A DNA stretch of 64,000 bases from an uncultured Alphaproteobacteria bacterium. Its GTDB lineage: Bacteria > Pseudomonadota > Alphaproteobacteria > UBA8366 > GCA-2717185. Numbering within the stretch: the first letter of the stretch is position 1; every line of letters starts with the position of its first letter. The notes under the pieces were generated by a model that saw only the letters and a list, made by a program, of their open reading frames with translations, did not search any database and had not been told where the DNA came from. The position numbers and the translations under genes were made by a program. Below are positions 35,574 through 43,664 of this stretch, one piece after another. Location: positions 1 through 64,000 of the forward strand of contig CALSRA010000025.1 of assembly GCA_943788635.1 (NCBI GenBank), read 5' to 3'.

Positions 35574-36572
35574 TCAGAGCGGCATCGGCGAAATGCCCAG
35601 ACGGTCTAACAGGGCCGAATCACGGTCCTGGGTCGGGTTGTCCGTGGTCAGCAATTTGGGGCCGACGAAGATCGAATTCGCGCCGGCCAGGAAACACAGC
35701 GCCTGCATCTCGTCGGTCATGGTTTCACGCCCGGCGGACAGCCGCACCATCGATTCCGGCATGGTGATCCGCGCGGTCGCGATCATGCGGACAAATTCCA
35801 GCGGATCGAGTTCGTCTTCTTCGCCGACCGGCGTGCCTTCGACCTTCACCAGCATATTGATCGGCACGCTTTCGGGATGTTTGGGCAGGGTTGCCAGCGT
35901 GGTCAGCATGCCGACGCGATCCTCGCGGGCCTCGCCCATGCCGACGATCCCGCCGCAGCACACATTGATACCGGCGTCGCGCACGCGGCCCAGCGTATCC
36001 AGCCGGTCCTTGTAGGTCCGGGTGGTGATGATTTCGCCGTAGAATTCCTCGGATGTATCGAGGTTGTGATTGTAATAGTCCAACCCGGCTTCATGCAGCC
36101 GCTGGGTCTGTTCGTCGCTCAGCATGCCCAGCGTTACGCAGGTTTCCATGCCAAGGTCGCGCACGCCGCTGATCATGGCGCAGATCGCATCCATGTCGCG
36201 ATCCTTGGGGCTGCGCCAGGCGGCGCCCATGCAATAGCGGCTGGCGCCAGCATCGCGCGCCCGGCGGGCTTCCGCCAGCACGGTTTCGACCTGCATCAGT
36301 TTTTCCGCTTCGACGCCGGTTTCATGGTGGACGCTTTGCGGGCAATAGGCGCAATCTTCGGGGCAACCGCCGGTCTTGACGCTCAGCAGCGTCGACATCT
36401 GAACTTCGTTGGCATCGAAATGCCGACGATGCGTGGTCTGTGCCTGAAAGATCAGGTCGTTGAACGGTTGTGCGAAAATTTTGGCAATTTCGGCACGCGT
36501 CCAGTCATGCCGCAGATCGCTGGCCGGTACGGGTTGAAACGAGAGACTTTCGGTTTCGGTAACGAGGGCCAT
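35574..36572 (-). CDS. bioB: Biotin synthase
   Basis: The 332-residue radical-SAM enzyme carries the cluster motif [13 protein letters not shown] (CxxxCxxC). [25 protein letters not shown] and [19 protein letters not shown] cover the second cluster ligands and Arg. It inserts sulfur into dethiobiotin. I chose [12 protein letters not shown] as the start; a longer frame of 13 residues upstream is less like the family. It is divergent from bioF with an 85-base gap; I do not see a BioR-type box there. Confidence 0.96.
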   Translation of the reverse strand: MALVTETESLSFQPVPASDLRHDWTRAEIAKIFAQPFNDLIFQAQTTHRRHFDANEVQMSTLLSVKTGGCPEDCAYCPQSVHHETGVEAEKLMQVETVLAEARRARDAGASRYCMGAAWRSPKDRDMDAICAMISGVRDLGMETCVTLGMLSDEQTQRLHEAGLDYYNHNLDTSEEFYGEIITTRTYKDRLDTLGRVRDAGINVCCGGIVGMGEAREDRVGMLTTLATLPKHPESVPINMLVKVEGTPVGEEDELDPLEFVRMIATARITMPESMVRLSAGRETMTDEMQALCFLAGANSIFVGPKLLTTDNPTQDRDSALLDRLGISPMPL

Positions 36573-36657
36573 CGATGGCATTCCCTTGAAGTGACGCGAC
36601 TTTCGCGGCAAAGCATAGGCGGTTACGATAGCGCGTCAAGACGGCGAAAACCCGTTA

Positions 36658-37833
36658 ATGGAAAGGTTTGAATGCATGGTGCAGTCCCTGGTGGATTTCG
36701 CACGGGGAAAACTTGCGGCGCTGGAACAGCAGCAATTGCGGCGGGTTCTGGTTGATACCGAGCGGCTGGAAGGTGCGGTGGCAATCCGCAACGGCCGGCA
36801 ACTGGTATCCTTCGCCTGTAACGACTACCTCAATTTGTCGCAGCACCCTGTTGTAAAACAGGCGGCCAGCGAGGCCATCGAACGGTATGGCGTCGGATCG
36901 GGGGCGTCGCGGCTGGTCACGGGAAACCATCCGTTGTTCCGGGAACTGGAAATGCGGCTGGCGGCATTGAAGGGAACGGATGATGCCTGCGTCTTCGGAT
37001 CGGGCTACCTCGCCAATCTTGGTATCATTCCCGCGCTGATCGGGCCCGGTGATTTGCTGCTGGCAGATGAGCTCAGCCATGCCTGCCTGCTGGCCGCCGG
37101 GACGTTGTGCAAGGCGGACGTCATGATATTCCGTCACAACGACCTGGGACACCTGTCTGCATTGCTTCAGGAAAACCGCGGCGACTATCTGCGGGCCATG
37201 ATCGTGACTGACGGCGTCTTCAGTATGGATGGCGACCTGGCGCCGGTTGCCGATATGGCGGACCTGGCGGCAGCGAACGATGCCTGGCTGATGACCGATG
37301 ATGCGCATGGAATCGGTGTGCTGGGCGGTGGACGCGGCAGCAGCTTCATGGACGACGAAAAAGCGGCGGTGCCCCTGCAGATGGGCACATTGTCCAAAGC
37401 CATCGGCGGATATGGCGGATACCTTTGCGCGTCACAGTCGGTCATCGACCTGATCCGCACGCGGGCGCGGACCTTCATCTACTCTACCGGCCTGCCGCCG
37501 GCGTCGGTCGCGGCCAGTATCGCTGCGCTGGACCTGATCGCGGAATATCCCGATTACGCAGGGTTGCCGATGGTCAAGGCGCGGTTGTTCTGTGCCGCCG
37601 CTGGCCTGCCGGAACCGGAAAGCTGCATCGTTCCCCTGGTGATGGGCGAACCCGCGCGAACGCTGGCAGCATCGAAAATGCTGGAGGACGAGGGCTTCCT
37701 GGTGACGGCGATCCGGCCGCCAACGGTACCGGATGGTACGGCGCGGCTGCGGTTTACCTTCACGGCAATGCATGAAAACGACGATATTTTGCGCCTTGCC
37801 GAACTGGTGAAGCCGCTGAAACAGGAATCCTGA
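36658..37833 (+). CDS. bioF: 8-amino-7-oxononanoate synthase
   Basis: The 391-residue PLP enzyme has FACNDYLNLSQHPVV, GVGSGASRLVTGNHPLF, FGSGYLANLG, DELSHACLLAG, VTDGVFSMDGDLAP, DDAHGIGVLG and GTLSKAIGGYGGYLC with the Schiff-base Lys. It condenses pimeloyl-CoA or -ACP with alanine. An in-frame start at residue 7 (MVQSLVDFA) is also possible. bioD follows after four bases. Confidence 0.95.
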   Translation: MERFECMVQSLVDFARGKLAALEQQQLRRVLVDTERLEGAVAIRNGRQLVSFACNDYLNLSQHPVVKQAASEAIERYGVGSGASRLVTGNHPLFRELEMRLAALKGTDDACVFGSGYLANLGIIPALIGPGDLLLADELSHACLLAAGTLCKADVMIFRHNDLGHLSALLQENRGDYLRAMIVTDGVFSMDGDLAPVADMADLAAANDAWLMTDDAHGIGVLGGGRGSSFMDDEKAAVPLQMGTLSKAIGGYGGYLCASQSVIDLIRTRARTFIYSTGLPPASVAASIAALDLIAEYPDYAGLPMVKARLFCAAAGLPEPESCIVPLVMGEPARTLAASKMLEDEGFLVTAIRPPTVPDGTARLRFTFTAMHENDDILRLAELVKPLKQES

Positions 37834-37837
37834 GGGT

Positions 37838-38485
37838 ATGAACAGTCTATTCGTGACGGCGACCGGAACCGGCGTAGGCAAAACCTATGTCACCGCGCTG
37901 TTGTGCCGCCAGTTACGGGCACAGGGACGGAATGTGCGGGCGCTGAAGCCGGTAATAAGCGGGTTTGACCCGGATGATCATGCCGATAGCGATACCGCAC
38001 TGCTTCTGGCGGCGCTGGATAAGCTGCCGAATGCCGCCAATATCGAGGCGATGTCCCCCTGGCGGTTTCGTGCCCCGTTATCCCCAGATATGGCCGCACT
38101 GCGGGAAAGCCGCGACATTGATTTTGCCGCTGTGACCGATTTCTGCCGGGTTGAGGACAAAGACGATGTTCTTGTCGTCGAAGGGGTTGGTGGTGCTATG
38201 GTACCGCTAACGGAAACCAGGACGGTTATGGACTGGATGGCTGTGCTGGGGATGCCGGCACTGGTTGTTGCCGGCAGTTATCTGGGCACGATCAGCCACA
38301 CCCTGACGACGGTTGCGGCGATGCAGGAACGGGGCATTGCCATTGCGGGGGTCGTCGTCAGCGAATCGGAGGAAAGCCCGGTGCCGCTGGCGGAAACGGT
38401 TGCGGCGATTGCCCGCTTCCTTGACGGTGTTGAAGTCGTGCCGCTGGCGCGTGATGGCACGGATTTGCCCCATATGTTCGGCTGA
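37838..38485 (+). CDS. bioD: Dethiobiotin synthetase
   Basis: The 215-residue ATPase starts MNSLFVTATGTGVGKTYVTA, with the P-loop GTGVGKT. ALKPVISGF holds the substrate Lys and VVEGVGGAMVPL is the conserved VEGAGG block. It closes the ureido ring of dethiobiotin. The four bio genes form two divergent operons; bioC and bioH are not in the window, so pimelate supply is encoded elsewhere. Confidence 0.95.
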   Translation: MNSLFVTATGTGVGKTYVTALLCRQLRAQGRNVRALKPVISGFDPDDHADSDTALLLAALDKLPNAANIEAMSPWRFRAPLSPDMAALRESRDIDFAAVTDFCRVEDKDDVLVVEGVGGAMVPLTETRTVMDWMAVLGMPALVVAGSYLGTISHTLTTVAAMQERGIAIAGVVVSESEESPVPLAETVAAIARFLDGVEVVPLARDGTDLPHMFG

Positions 38486-38591
38486 CGGGGTGGCCGTTAA
38501 CAGGAATGTGAACCGTGTTGCGCAAGCTGTGTAGTCTTTGGTTAAGGGGCCTGCGCTAGACTATCGCCACTGTCGATCGGAGGGACAGGAA

Positions 38592-39005
38592 ATGGCTGAG
38601 AACGAAAATACGAGCCCGGGATTCGCGCGAAACCCGGATTACAGCATTGCCCTTGAACCGGCGATGCACCGGGTGCGGGTTGAATTCAACGGTGTCACAA
38701 TCGCGGACAGCGCCGACGTGCTGTTGATGCGGGAACAGAAACACGGCGCTGTGTGTTATTTTCCGCGGGCCGATGTCGCCATGGAACATTTGCAGCGAAC
38801 CGACCATTCGACGCATTGCCCATACAAGGGCGACGCATCTTACTGGACCCTCAGCGTGGGTGATCGGACAGATGACAATGTCGTCTGGAGTTACGAGACA
38901 CCGTTCGACGAGGTGTCACGGATAAAGGATTATGTCGCCTTCTATCGCGACCGTATGGATGCCTGGTACGAGGACGACGAGCCGCTACTGGGCCGCTCGC
39001 ACTAG
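38592..39005 (+). CDS. DUF427-domain protein
   Basis: The 137-residue protein shows the DUF427 pattern: VEFNGVTIADSADVLLMRE, CYFPRADVAMEHLQRTDHST, CPYKGDASYWTL and VVWSYETPFDEVSRIKDYVAFY (quoted in blocks of 20 or fewer: WSYETPFDEVSRIKDYVAFY). The family is a small beta-rich fold of unknown biochemical role. The ATG at 38592 is chosen because GGAGGGACAGGAA stands before it. Its stop lies three bases from the convergent DUF547 gene. Confidence 0.9.
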   Translation: MAENENTSPGFARNPDYSIALEPAMHRVRVEFNGVTIADSADVLLMREQKHGAVCYFPRADVAMEHLQRTDHSTHCPYKGDASYWTLSVGDRTDDNVVWSYETPFDEVSRIKDYVAFYRDRMDAWYEDDEPLLGRSH

Positions 39006-39008
39006 CGC

Positions 39009-39827
39009 TTATTGATTGGTGTCGTTCAGATTCCAGTCATAACTATAACGGTATTCATTTACCGCTTTTAGCGATTCTGCAAGCGCCGGGTCGGCAAATT
39101 GCGACAGATGCGCGTTCACACCACTTTCAGTGCCGCCGAAATCTTCCGCGAACCAGTCGTAGATGCTGGAGGCCATGGCGGTGCCGTTTTCGACAGAAAC
39201 GCCGCGCGGATGGTTCACGTATTCGCGGGCCGCCCTGGTCATCAGGGCGTCTGTATTATCAACGGTGAATGCGCTTGGCAGCAGGTTGGGGCACCCTATT
39301 GAAGCGCAGTTCAGCGCGTAATGAATTCTGGGATCGCGCCAGCCCGGCCGCAGGATGCGGTGTTCGATATCATCCAGCGTCAATGCGACATCTTCCACGG
39401 TCACGAGTTCCTTGCCCCAGGGGCCCGGACTGAAAATGCCCGACCGGATGTCGCGGATCGAATCGACCGGATAGAACGCCAGCACCACCTGGACGGTGAC
39501 GGCATTGTACAGGTTGATCCAGAAGGCGCGTTGTTCATCGCGTCGCAGCGTCGTGACCGGAATTGCCGATAGCCCGGCGATGTAATTGTCAAGCGCCGCG
39601 CGGTCAGCCGGCGCAACGTCGCCATATCGCACCCGGTTGATTCCGTCATCGCCGGCGACGACGTAGGCTGCGAGAAAGCGGTCCCATGGCGAATGGTCGA
39701 CCGACCGTGTCGACGTTTCGTTGGAACCGACCCAGCGGTCCCATAATTCGGCCTTCGGCGCGGCATGGGCGGGCAGCGCGACAAGGGCCATGGCGAGTAT
39801 CAGCAGCAGGCGTTTCATGCCAGCCAT
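39009..39827 (-). CDS. Secreted DUF547-domain protein
   Basis: The 272-residue protein has a signal peptide (MKRLLLILAMALVALPAHA) preceded by three extra residues if the ATG at 39827 is used. The DUF547 blocks are QRAFWINLYNAVTVQVVLAF, LTLDDIEHRILRPG, DPRIHYALNCASIGCPNLLP and AREYVNHPRGVSVE. The conserved Cys pair in ALNCASIGCP suggests a thiol or transglutaminase-like site. The function is unknown. Confidence 0.88.
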   Translation of the reverse strand: MAGMKRLLLILAMALVALPAHAAPKAELWDRWVGSNETSTRSVDHSPWDRFLAAYVVAGDDGINRVRYGDVAPADRAALDNYIAGLSAIPVTTLRRDEQRAFWINLYNAVTVQVVLAFYPVDSIRDIRSGIFSPGPWGKELVTVEDVALTLDDIEHRILRPGWRDPRIHYALNCASIGCPNLLPSAFTVDNTDALMTRAAREYVNHPRGVSVENGTAMASSIYDWFAEDFGGTESGVNAHLSQFADPALAESLKAVNEYRYSYDWNLNDTNQ

Positions 39828-39939
39828 ATAGGACGTGGAATCGATTCTCGCCAGTCATGCCTTCGTGAATACACAGGGGGCTCGAATGTGCGGACAGGCC
39901 GGGGTAGAGTATCGCAAAACCGAAACAGAGGAGGGCGCC

Positions 39940-40728
39940 ATGATCGTCGAGCAGATCTGGACTGGAAATGCATATCGTAACTTCAACTACCTGATCGTTT
40001 GTCCCGATACCGGCGAAGCGATGGCGGTCGATCCGCTGGATCATGAAAAATGCCTCGCGACGGCCAAGCGCAATGGCTGGACGATCACGCAGATCCTCAA
40101 TACCCATGAACATAATGACCATATCGGCGGCAATGACGCGGTGGTCGCCGCGACGGGCGCGAAGATTCTGGCGCATCACGGCGCGAAGGACAAAATCCCC
40201 GATATGGCGCGCGGGCTCGACGCCGGCGATGTGATCAAGGTCGGTAAATCCGTGGAACTGGAATGCCTCGACACACCGGGCCACACGATGAGCCATATCT
40301 GCATGATGTCGCGCACCGACCAGCCGGCGCTGTTCTGCGGCGACACGCTGTTCAATGCGGGGGCGGGCAACTGCAAGGGCGGCCATCCCCATAACCTGTA
40401 TGAGACCTTCGCCCATCAGCTCGCCAAGTTGCCGGACAATACGCTGATCTATCCCGGGCATGACTATATTACCAATAACCTTGAATTCACCCTCGACCGC
40501 GAACCCGATAACGAGAAGGCGAAGAAGCTTATGGGAGACGTCGCTGGTCAGGATCTGGATTCGGCGCTGGTATCGACCCTGGGACTGGAAAAGGAAATCA
40601 ACACCTTCTTCCGGCTGCACAGCCCAAGCGTGATCGCGAAGCTGCGTGAGGAATTTCCCGACATGCCGGAAAACCCGGACCCGGAAACGGTCTTCGTCAA
40701 CCTGCGGACGCTGCGTAACTCCTGGTGA
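39940..40728 (+). CDS. gloB: Hydroxyacylglutathione hydrolase (glyoxalase II) family
   Basis: The 262-residue metallo-beta-lactamase-fold protein has the metal motif THEHNDHIGGN (His56, His58, Asp60, His61). CLDTPGHTMSHICM, FCGDTLFNAGAGNCKGG and YPGHDYITNNLEF follow. It hydrolyses S-D-lactoylglutathione in methylglyoxal detoxification. GAGGAGGG before the ATG at 39940 fixes the start. Its stop overlaps the GTG start of the next gene. The symbol is by family; substrate specificity is not proven. Confidence 0.88.
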   Translation: MIVEQIWTGNAYRNFNYLIVCPDTGEAMAVDPLDHEKCLATAKRNGWTITQILNTHEHNDHIGGNDAVVAATGAKILAHHGAKDKIPDMARGLDAGDVIKVGKSVELECLDTPGHTMSHICMMSRTDQPALFCGDTLFNAGAGNCKGGHPHNLYETFAHQLAKLPDNTLIYPGHDYITNNLEFTLDREPDNEKAKKLMGDVAGQDLDSALVSTLGLEKEINTFFRLHSPSVIAKLREEFPDMPENPDPETVFVNLRTLRNSW

Positions 40729-41738
40729 GCCGCGTTCGGCTGACACTGGCGGAGGTTCGCGACCGCGCCACGCGCGGGCTGGTTCGCGCCGGTATTTCCG
40801 ATGAAAACGCTGCCGTCATTGCCGATGTAATGACGACGGCGGAGCGTGACGGCTGCGAATCGCACGGGCTGTTCCGCATGCAGGGCTATTGCGATTGTGT
40901 GCAGGCAGGGCGGACCGACGGCAAGGCCGTGCCGGTCCTGCATGACGATGCGCCGGGGTTGTTGCGGGTCGATGCGATGCATGGTTTCGCCGCGCCGGCC
41001 ATGATTGCGGGGCGGCAGGTTTTGGCGGACAAGGCGCGCGAACAGGGCATTGCGGCCATGGCGGTGACCAACGCGCATCATTATGCGGCGCTGTGGTACG
41101 ACGTCGATGGGCTGGCGGAAGCAGGCCTGGTCGCGATGGGCTTCGTCAATTCGCAATCCTTCGTCGCGGCCGCCGGTGGCAAACGCAAACTATATGGCAC
41201 CAACCCGATGGCCTTCGCCTGGCCGCGTCCGGACGGGCAGCCGCCGATGATCTTTGATCAATCGTCCAGCGCCTCGGCGCGGGGCGAGATACAAATTCAC
41301 CGGCGCGAAGGCCGCTCGCTTCCCGAAGGCTGGGCCATCGATCCGGATGGCAACCCGACCACCGACCCCGAAGCCGCACTCGCCGGCGCGCAACTGCCCT
41401 TCGGCGGCTACAAGGGCGCGGCCATCGCGATGATGGTGGAGCTGCTGGCGGTTGGGCTGACCGGTGGGAAGTTCGGCTTTGAAAGCCATGCTGAAGGCCA
41501 TACCGATGGTGGCCCATCGGAAGGCGGGCAACTGCTGATCGCCATCGACCCGGCCCGCTTTGGCGGCGGGGACGGGGCGCTCGCCCATGCGGAACTGCTG
41601 TTCCAGGAAATCCTGTCGGAAGAAGGCACACGACTGCCCTCTACCCGGCGCTATGAAATGCGGGCGCGCACGCCGACTGAGGGCATCACCATCCCACAAT
41701 CGCTGGACGACACGATCCGGGAACTCTGTGGCGAGTAG
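40725..41738 (+). CDS. Malate/L-lactate/ureidoglycolate dehydrogenase family oxidoreductase
   Basis: The 337-residue NAD(P)-dependent enzyme of the Ldh2/YlbC family has AERDGCESHGLFRMQGYCD with the catalytic His (SHG), NAHHYAALWYDVDGLAEAGL and GTNPMAFAWPRPDGQP. QLPFGGYKGAAIAMMVELLA is the NADPH-binding Gly-rich block. Members reduce keto acids or cyclic imines such as piperideine-2-carboxylate. It starts at GTG within the gloB stop, so it is translationally coupled to gloB. Confidence 0.9.
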   Translation: MSRVRLTLAEVRDRATRGLVRAGISDENAAVIADVMTTAERDGCESHGLFRMQGYCDCVQAGRTDGKAVPVLHDDAPGLLRVDAMHGFAAPAMIAGRQVLADKAREQGIAAMAVTNAHHYAALWYDVDGLAEAGLVAMGFVNSQSFVAAAGGKRKLYGTNPMAFAWPRPDGQPPMIFDQSSSASARGEIQIHRREGRSLPEGWAIDPDGNPTTDPEAALAGAQLPFGGYKGAAIAMMVELLAVGLTGGKFGFESHAEGHTDGGPSEGGQLLIAIDPARFGGGDGALAHAELLFQEILSEEGTRLPSTRRYEMRARTPTEGITIPQSLDDTIRELCGE

Positions 41739-41804
41739 CGTGCGTTTCGACGAAAGGGATTCGACAGCCGCGTCGGTGTCGGTTGCAGATCAAGGTATCT
41801 GAAG

Positions 41805-43043
41805 ATGGACGATGTGAGCAGGGAGGCGGAACACGAACTGCTGCTTCTGTGCACCCAGGCGCCGTTTGACGAGGGCTCACTCGCCCGTATCGAAGACCTG
41901 CTTGATGCGGCAGTCGACTGGACATATCTGGTTGAGACATCCATCGCGCATGCGGTAACGCCGATGCTTTGTCGCGCGCTGGACATGGTTCGACCGGCGC
42001 TGGTTCCCGTCGATGTTCTTGCCGCTGCGAAAACGCGTCTTGCGGAAAACCGTATTCATAACGGGGCGCTGACGACGGAACTTCTGCGGATTCTCGACGC
42101 CCTTGATAACGCCGGGATAAGCGCAATTCCGTTCAAGGGACCGGCGCTTGCCGAAATCTGTTACGGGGATTCTGGCCTTCGGTCCTACCGGGACCTGGAT
42201 TTCCTTGTTGCAAAGGATGCCGCCGCCGAAACTGTAACGGTGCTGCGCGGGCTTGGGTATACGGGAACAGGACAGATTTCCAGCAAGCAGCAGGATTTCG
42301 AACTAAGCCCGCGTCAGGACGCGGCACTATGGCATTACGCGGGCGAGTACCTGTTTTTCCATACGCTAAAAGAGGTGGCGATAGAGCCGCATTGGGCATT
42401 CGTGCCACCGACCCTTGGCCTGGATCTCGACTACGAAGGCATTCGGGAGAGGGCGCGGCATGGCGTGCTAATGGGGCGCACCGTTCGGATGCTGAGCCCG
42501 GAAGACACGGTCTTCGGCCTGGCCCTGCATGGGGCAAAGGAATACTGGTCCCGCCTGCAATGGATCGCCGACCTGGACCGCGCCATGAAACACGAAGCGG
42601 CACTGGACTGGGATATGTTGCTGGCGGGCTGCCGACGGTCCGGCACCTTGCGGATCCTGTTGGTCGGGCTGCAACTCGTGCGGACTGCGTTTGGCACCGA
42701 TCTGGATGCACGTGCCGCTTCGGCGATCAAGGGTGATCCTGCTGTACAGCGACTGGCCGGGCGACGGTTCGCCGCGCTGTTCGACGATGACGCCGCCCGT
42801 CATTCGAACGCCGTATTATCGGCGGAGTGGCTGTCGTTACTGCCTGGTTTCCATAATAAACTCAAATACGTCTTCAGGACGGCGATAACGCCACGGGTCC
42901 AGCACTTCGAAGGCTTCCCGCTGCCCGATTGCCTGTTCCCGGCCTATTATGCCGTCAAGCCTGCGCATGACTATATTGCCCTCCCGATATGGCTGCTCGC
43001 CGATAAACTGGGCGTCAGGCGAGGCGGACATCGGAAGTCATAA
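41805..43043 (+). CDS. Nucleotidyltransferase-family protein (PF14907-like, RiPP-associated type)
   Basis: The 412-residue protein has the fold's signature ISAIPFKGPALAEICYGDSG (Lys111-Gly112) followed by RSYRDLDFLVAKD, with metal-binding Asp130 and Asp132. The remainder, including EPHWAFVPPTLGLDLDYE and EDTVFGLALHGAKEYWSRLQ, is helical. Families of this type occur beside PqqD and HPr-kinase genes in lasso-peptide and related clusters, where they are thought to modify the peptide. It stands 327 bases before the Tat peptide gene described below. A GC-normal ORF with ATG at 41805 is supported by length and motif. The transferred group is unknown. Confidence 0.85.
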   Translation: MDDVSREAEHELLLLCTQAPFDEGSLARIEDLLDAAVDWTYLVETSIAHAVTPMLCRALDMVRPALVPVDVLAAAKTRLAENRIHNGALTTELLRILDALDNAGISAIPFKGPALAEICYGDSGLRSYRDLDFLVAKDAAAETVTVLRGLGYTGTGQISSKQQDFELSPRQDAALWHYAGEYLFFHTLKEVAIEPHWAFVPPTLGLDLDYEGIRERARHGVLMGRTVRMLSPEDTVFGLALHGAKEYWSRLQWIADLDRAMKHEAALDWDMLLAGCRRSGTLRILLVGLQLVRTAFGTDLDARAASAIKGDPAVQRLAGRRFAALFDDDAARHSNAVLSAEWLSLLPGFHNKLKYVFRTAITPRVQHFEGFPLPDCLFPAYYAVKPAHDYIALPIWLLADKLGVRRGGHRKS

Positions 43044-43083
43044 GGGGCAGCAATACGATCGTGGTTTCTGGCGACGACGAACC

Positions 43084-43105
43084 GTGTCGGAATATTTTAC
43101 ATTTG
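43084..43105 (+). repeat. Direct repeat 1 upstream of the Tat-peptide gene (activator-site candidate)
   Basis: The 22-base unit begins GTGTCGGAAT and ends TTTACATTTG. It matches the unit at 43198 at 19 of 22 positions, 114 bases apart. The TGT...ACA ends give partial dyad symmetry. Position, about 185 bases upstream of a sigma54-like promoter, suits an enhancer for an NtrC-class activator. Confidence 0.5.
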
Positions 43106-43197
43106 TTCCAGTGTTGGTCGTGTGTGGAAAAAAGCGCAGAAAACGTGGGCGTTTCGGCGCGCTCCTCTTTTTTCACTCAAGGGGAATTCAGTTTTTA

Positions 43198-43219
43198 GTG
43201 TCGGAATTCCTTACATTTG
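43198..43219 (+). repeat. Direct repeat 2 upstream of the Tat-peptide gene (activator-site candidate)
   Basis: The unit GTGTCGGAATTCC followed by TTACATTTG contains the palindrome GGAATTCC and TGT...ACA ends. It lies about 50 bases upstream of the sigma54-like promoter. With the first unit it forms a spaced pair in an otherwise AT-rich 327-base gap. Confidence 0.5.
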
Positions 43220-43266
43220 CGGGTTCGGGAAATTTCCAACTCATTGAAATAACTAAAACATATTTC

Positions 43267-43282
43267 TGGTACGGTACTTGAA
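43267..43282 (+). promoter_or_regulatory. Sigma54-like (-24/-12) promoter of the Tat-peptide gene
   Basis: TGGTACGGTACTTGAA compares with the consensus TGGCACG-N4-TTGC(A/T). The GG and TTG elements have the right spacing; C-to-T at -22 region and A instead of C at -12 are deviations. It lies about 90 bases before the ATG of the peptide gene. The two upstream repeats strengthen the call. Confidence 0.45.
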
Positions 43283-43370
43283 TACCGGTTGGTGAACCTT
43301 GCAGATCCGGAATATGGGCTATAAGGGGGAATATTGAACTTAATGGCTGGGATCAGCCTTGGGAGGAAAA

Positions 43371-43580
43371 ATGGCCGGGAACGACGAAAAAATCCTGAAA
43401 GAAGAAGCGCAGGCACGGCGCAAATTTTTGAAAACGGCAGCTGTCGTTGGTGCGACCGCCCCGGCGGCGGCATTGCTGATGTCGGCGAAGCCGGCGCATG
43501 CCCAGGCGCAGTATCTCGGCGGCACGACGACCTCGTTCCCGACGACGACGACTACTACACCGCCGCCGTTTACGCAGTAG
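43371..43580 (+). CDS. Small Tat-exported Thr/Pro-rich peptide, candidate precursor of a modified peptide
   Basis: The 69-residue protein starts MAGNDEKILKEEAQA and carries a perfect twin-arginine motif RRKFLK (residues 16-21). The hydrophobic stretch TAAVVGATAPAAALLM and the site PAHA-Q (cleavage after Ala44) follow. The mature part is only about 25 residues: QAQYLGG, TTTSFP, TTTTTT, PPPFTQ. Ten Thr and one Ser out of 25 make it mucin-like and an obvious target for O-glycosylation. GGGAGG stands before the ATG. The charged N-terminus (1-15) could serve as a recognition leader for the PqqD-like domain of the next gene's product. It was too short and simple for family recognition, and no other function is suggested. 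Confidence 0.75.
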   Translation: MAGNDEKILKEEAQARRKFLKTAAVVGATAPAAALLMSAKPAHAQAQYLGGTTTSFPTTTTTTPPPFTQ

Positions 43581-43594
43581 TCCTGAGCGTTTCT

Positions 43595-43649
43595 GGGGCT
43601 CGCCTCTGAATCCGTACACGGCTCAATCGATCAGCGTGACGCGAGCCCC
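43595..43649 (+). other. Long-loop hairpin between the peptide gene and the modifying-enzyme gene
   Basis: GGGGCTCGC (43595-43603) and GCGAGCCCC (43641-43649) are perfectly complementary over nine bases with a 37-base loop. The right arm ends 15 bases before the ATG of the fusion enzyme. Such hairpins after precursor genes often protect or partly terminate the transcript so that precursor exceeds enzyme; here there is no U-run. Confidence 0.45.
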
Positions 43650-43664
43650 GAGATTGCCTGGATC

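Noticed and set aside
36573..36657. BioR operator between bioB and bioF
   Set aside because: No TTATMKATAA-like box could be found; the gap shows no clear palindrome.
42949..43281. 110-codon frame overlapping the promoter region of the Tat peptide
   Set aside because: It begins inside the nucleotidyltransferase gene, crosses the repeats and the sigma54-like site, and has no motif or ribosome site.
43371..43580. Tat peptide as a cofactor-containing Tat substrate
   Set aside because: The mature part is only about 25 residues with no Cys, His or metal-binding pattern.
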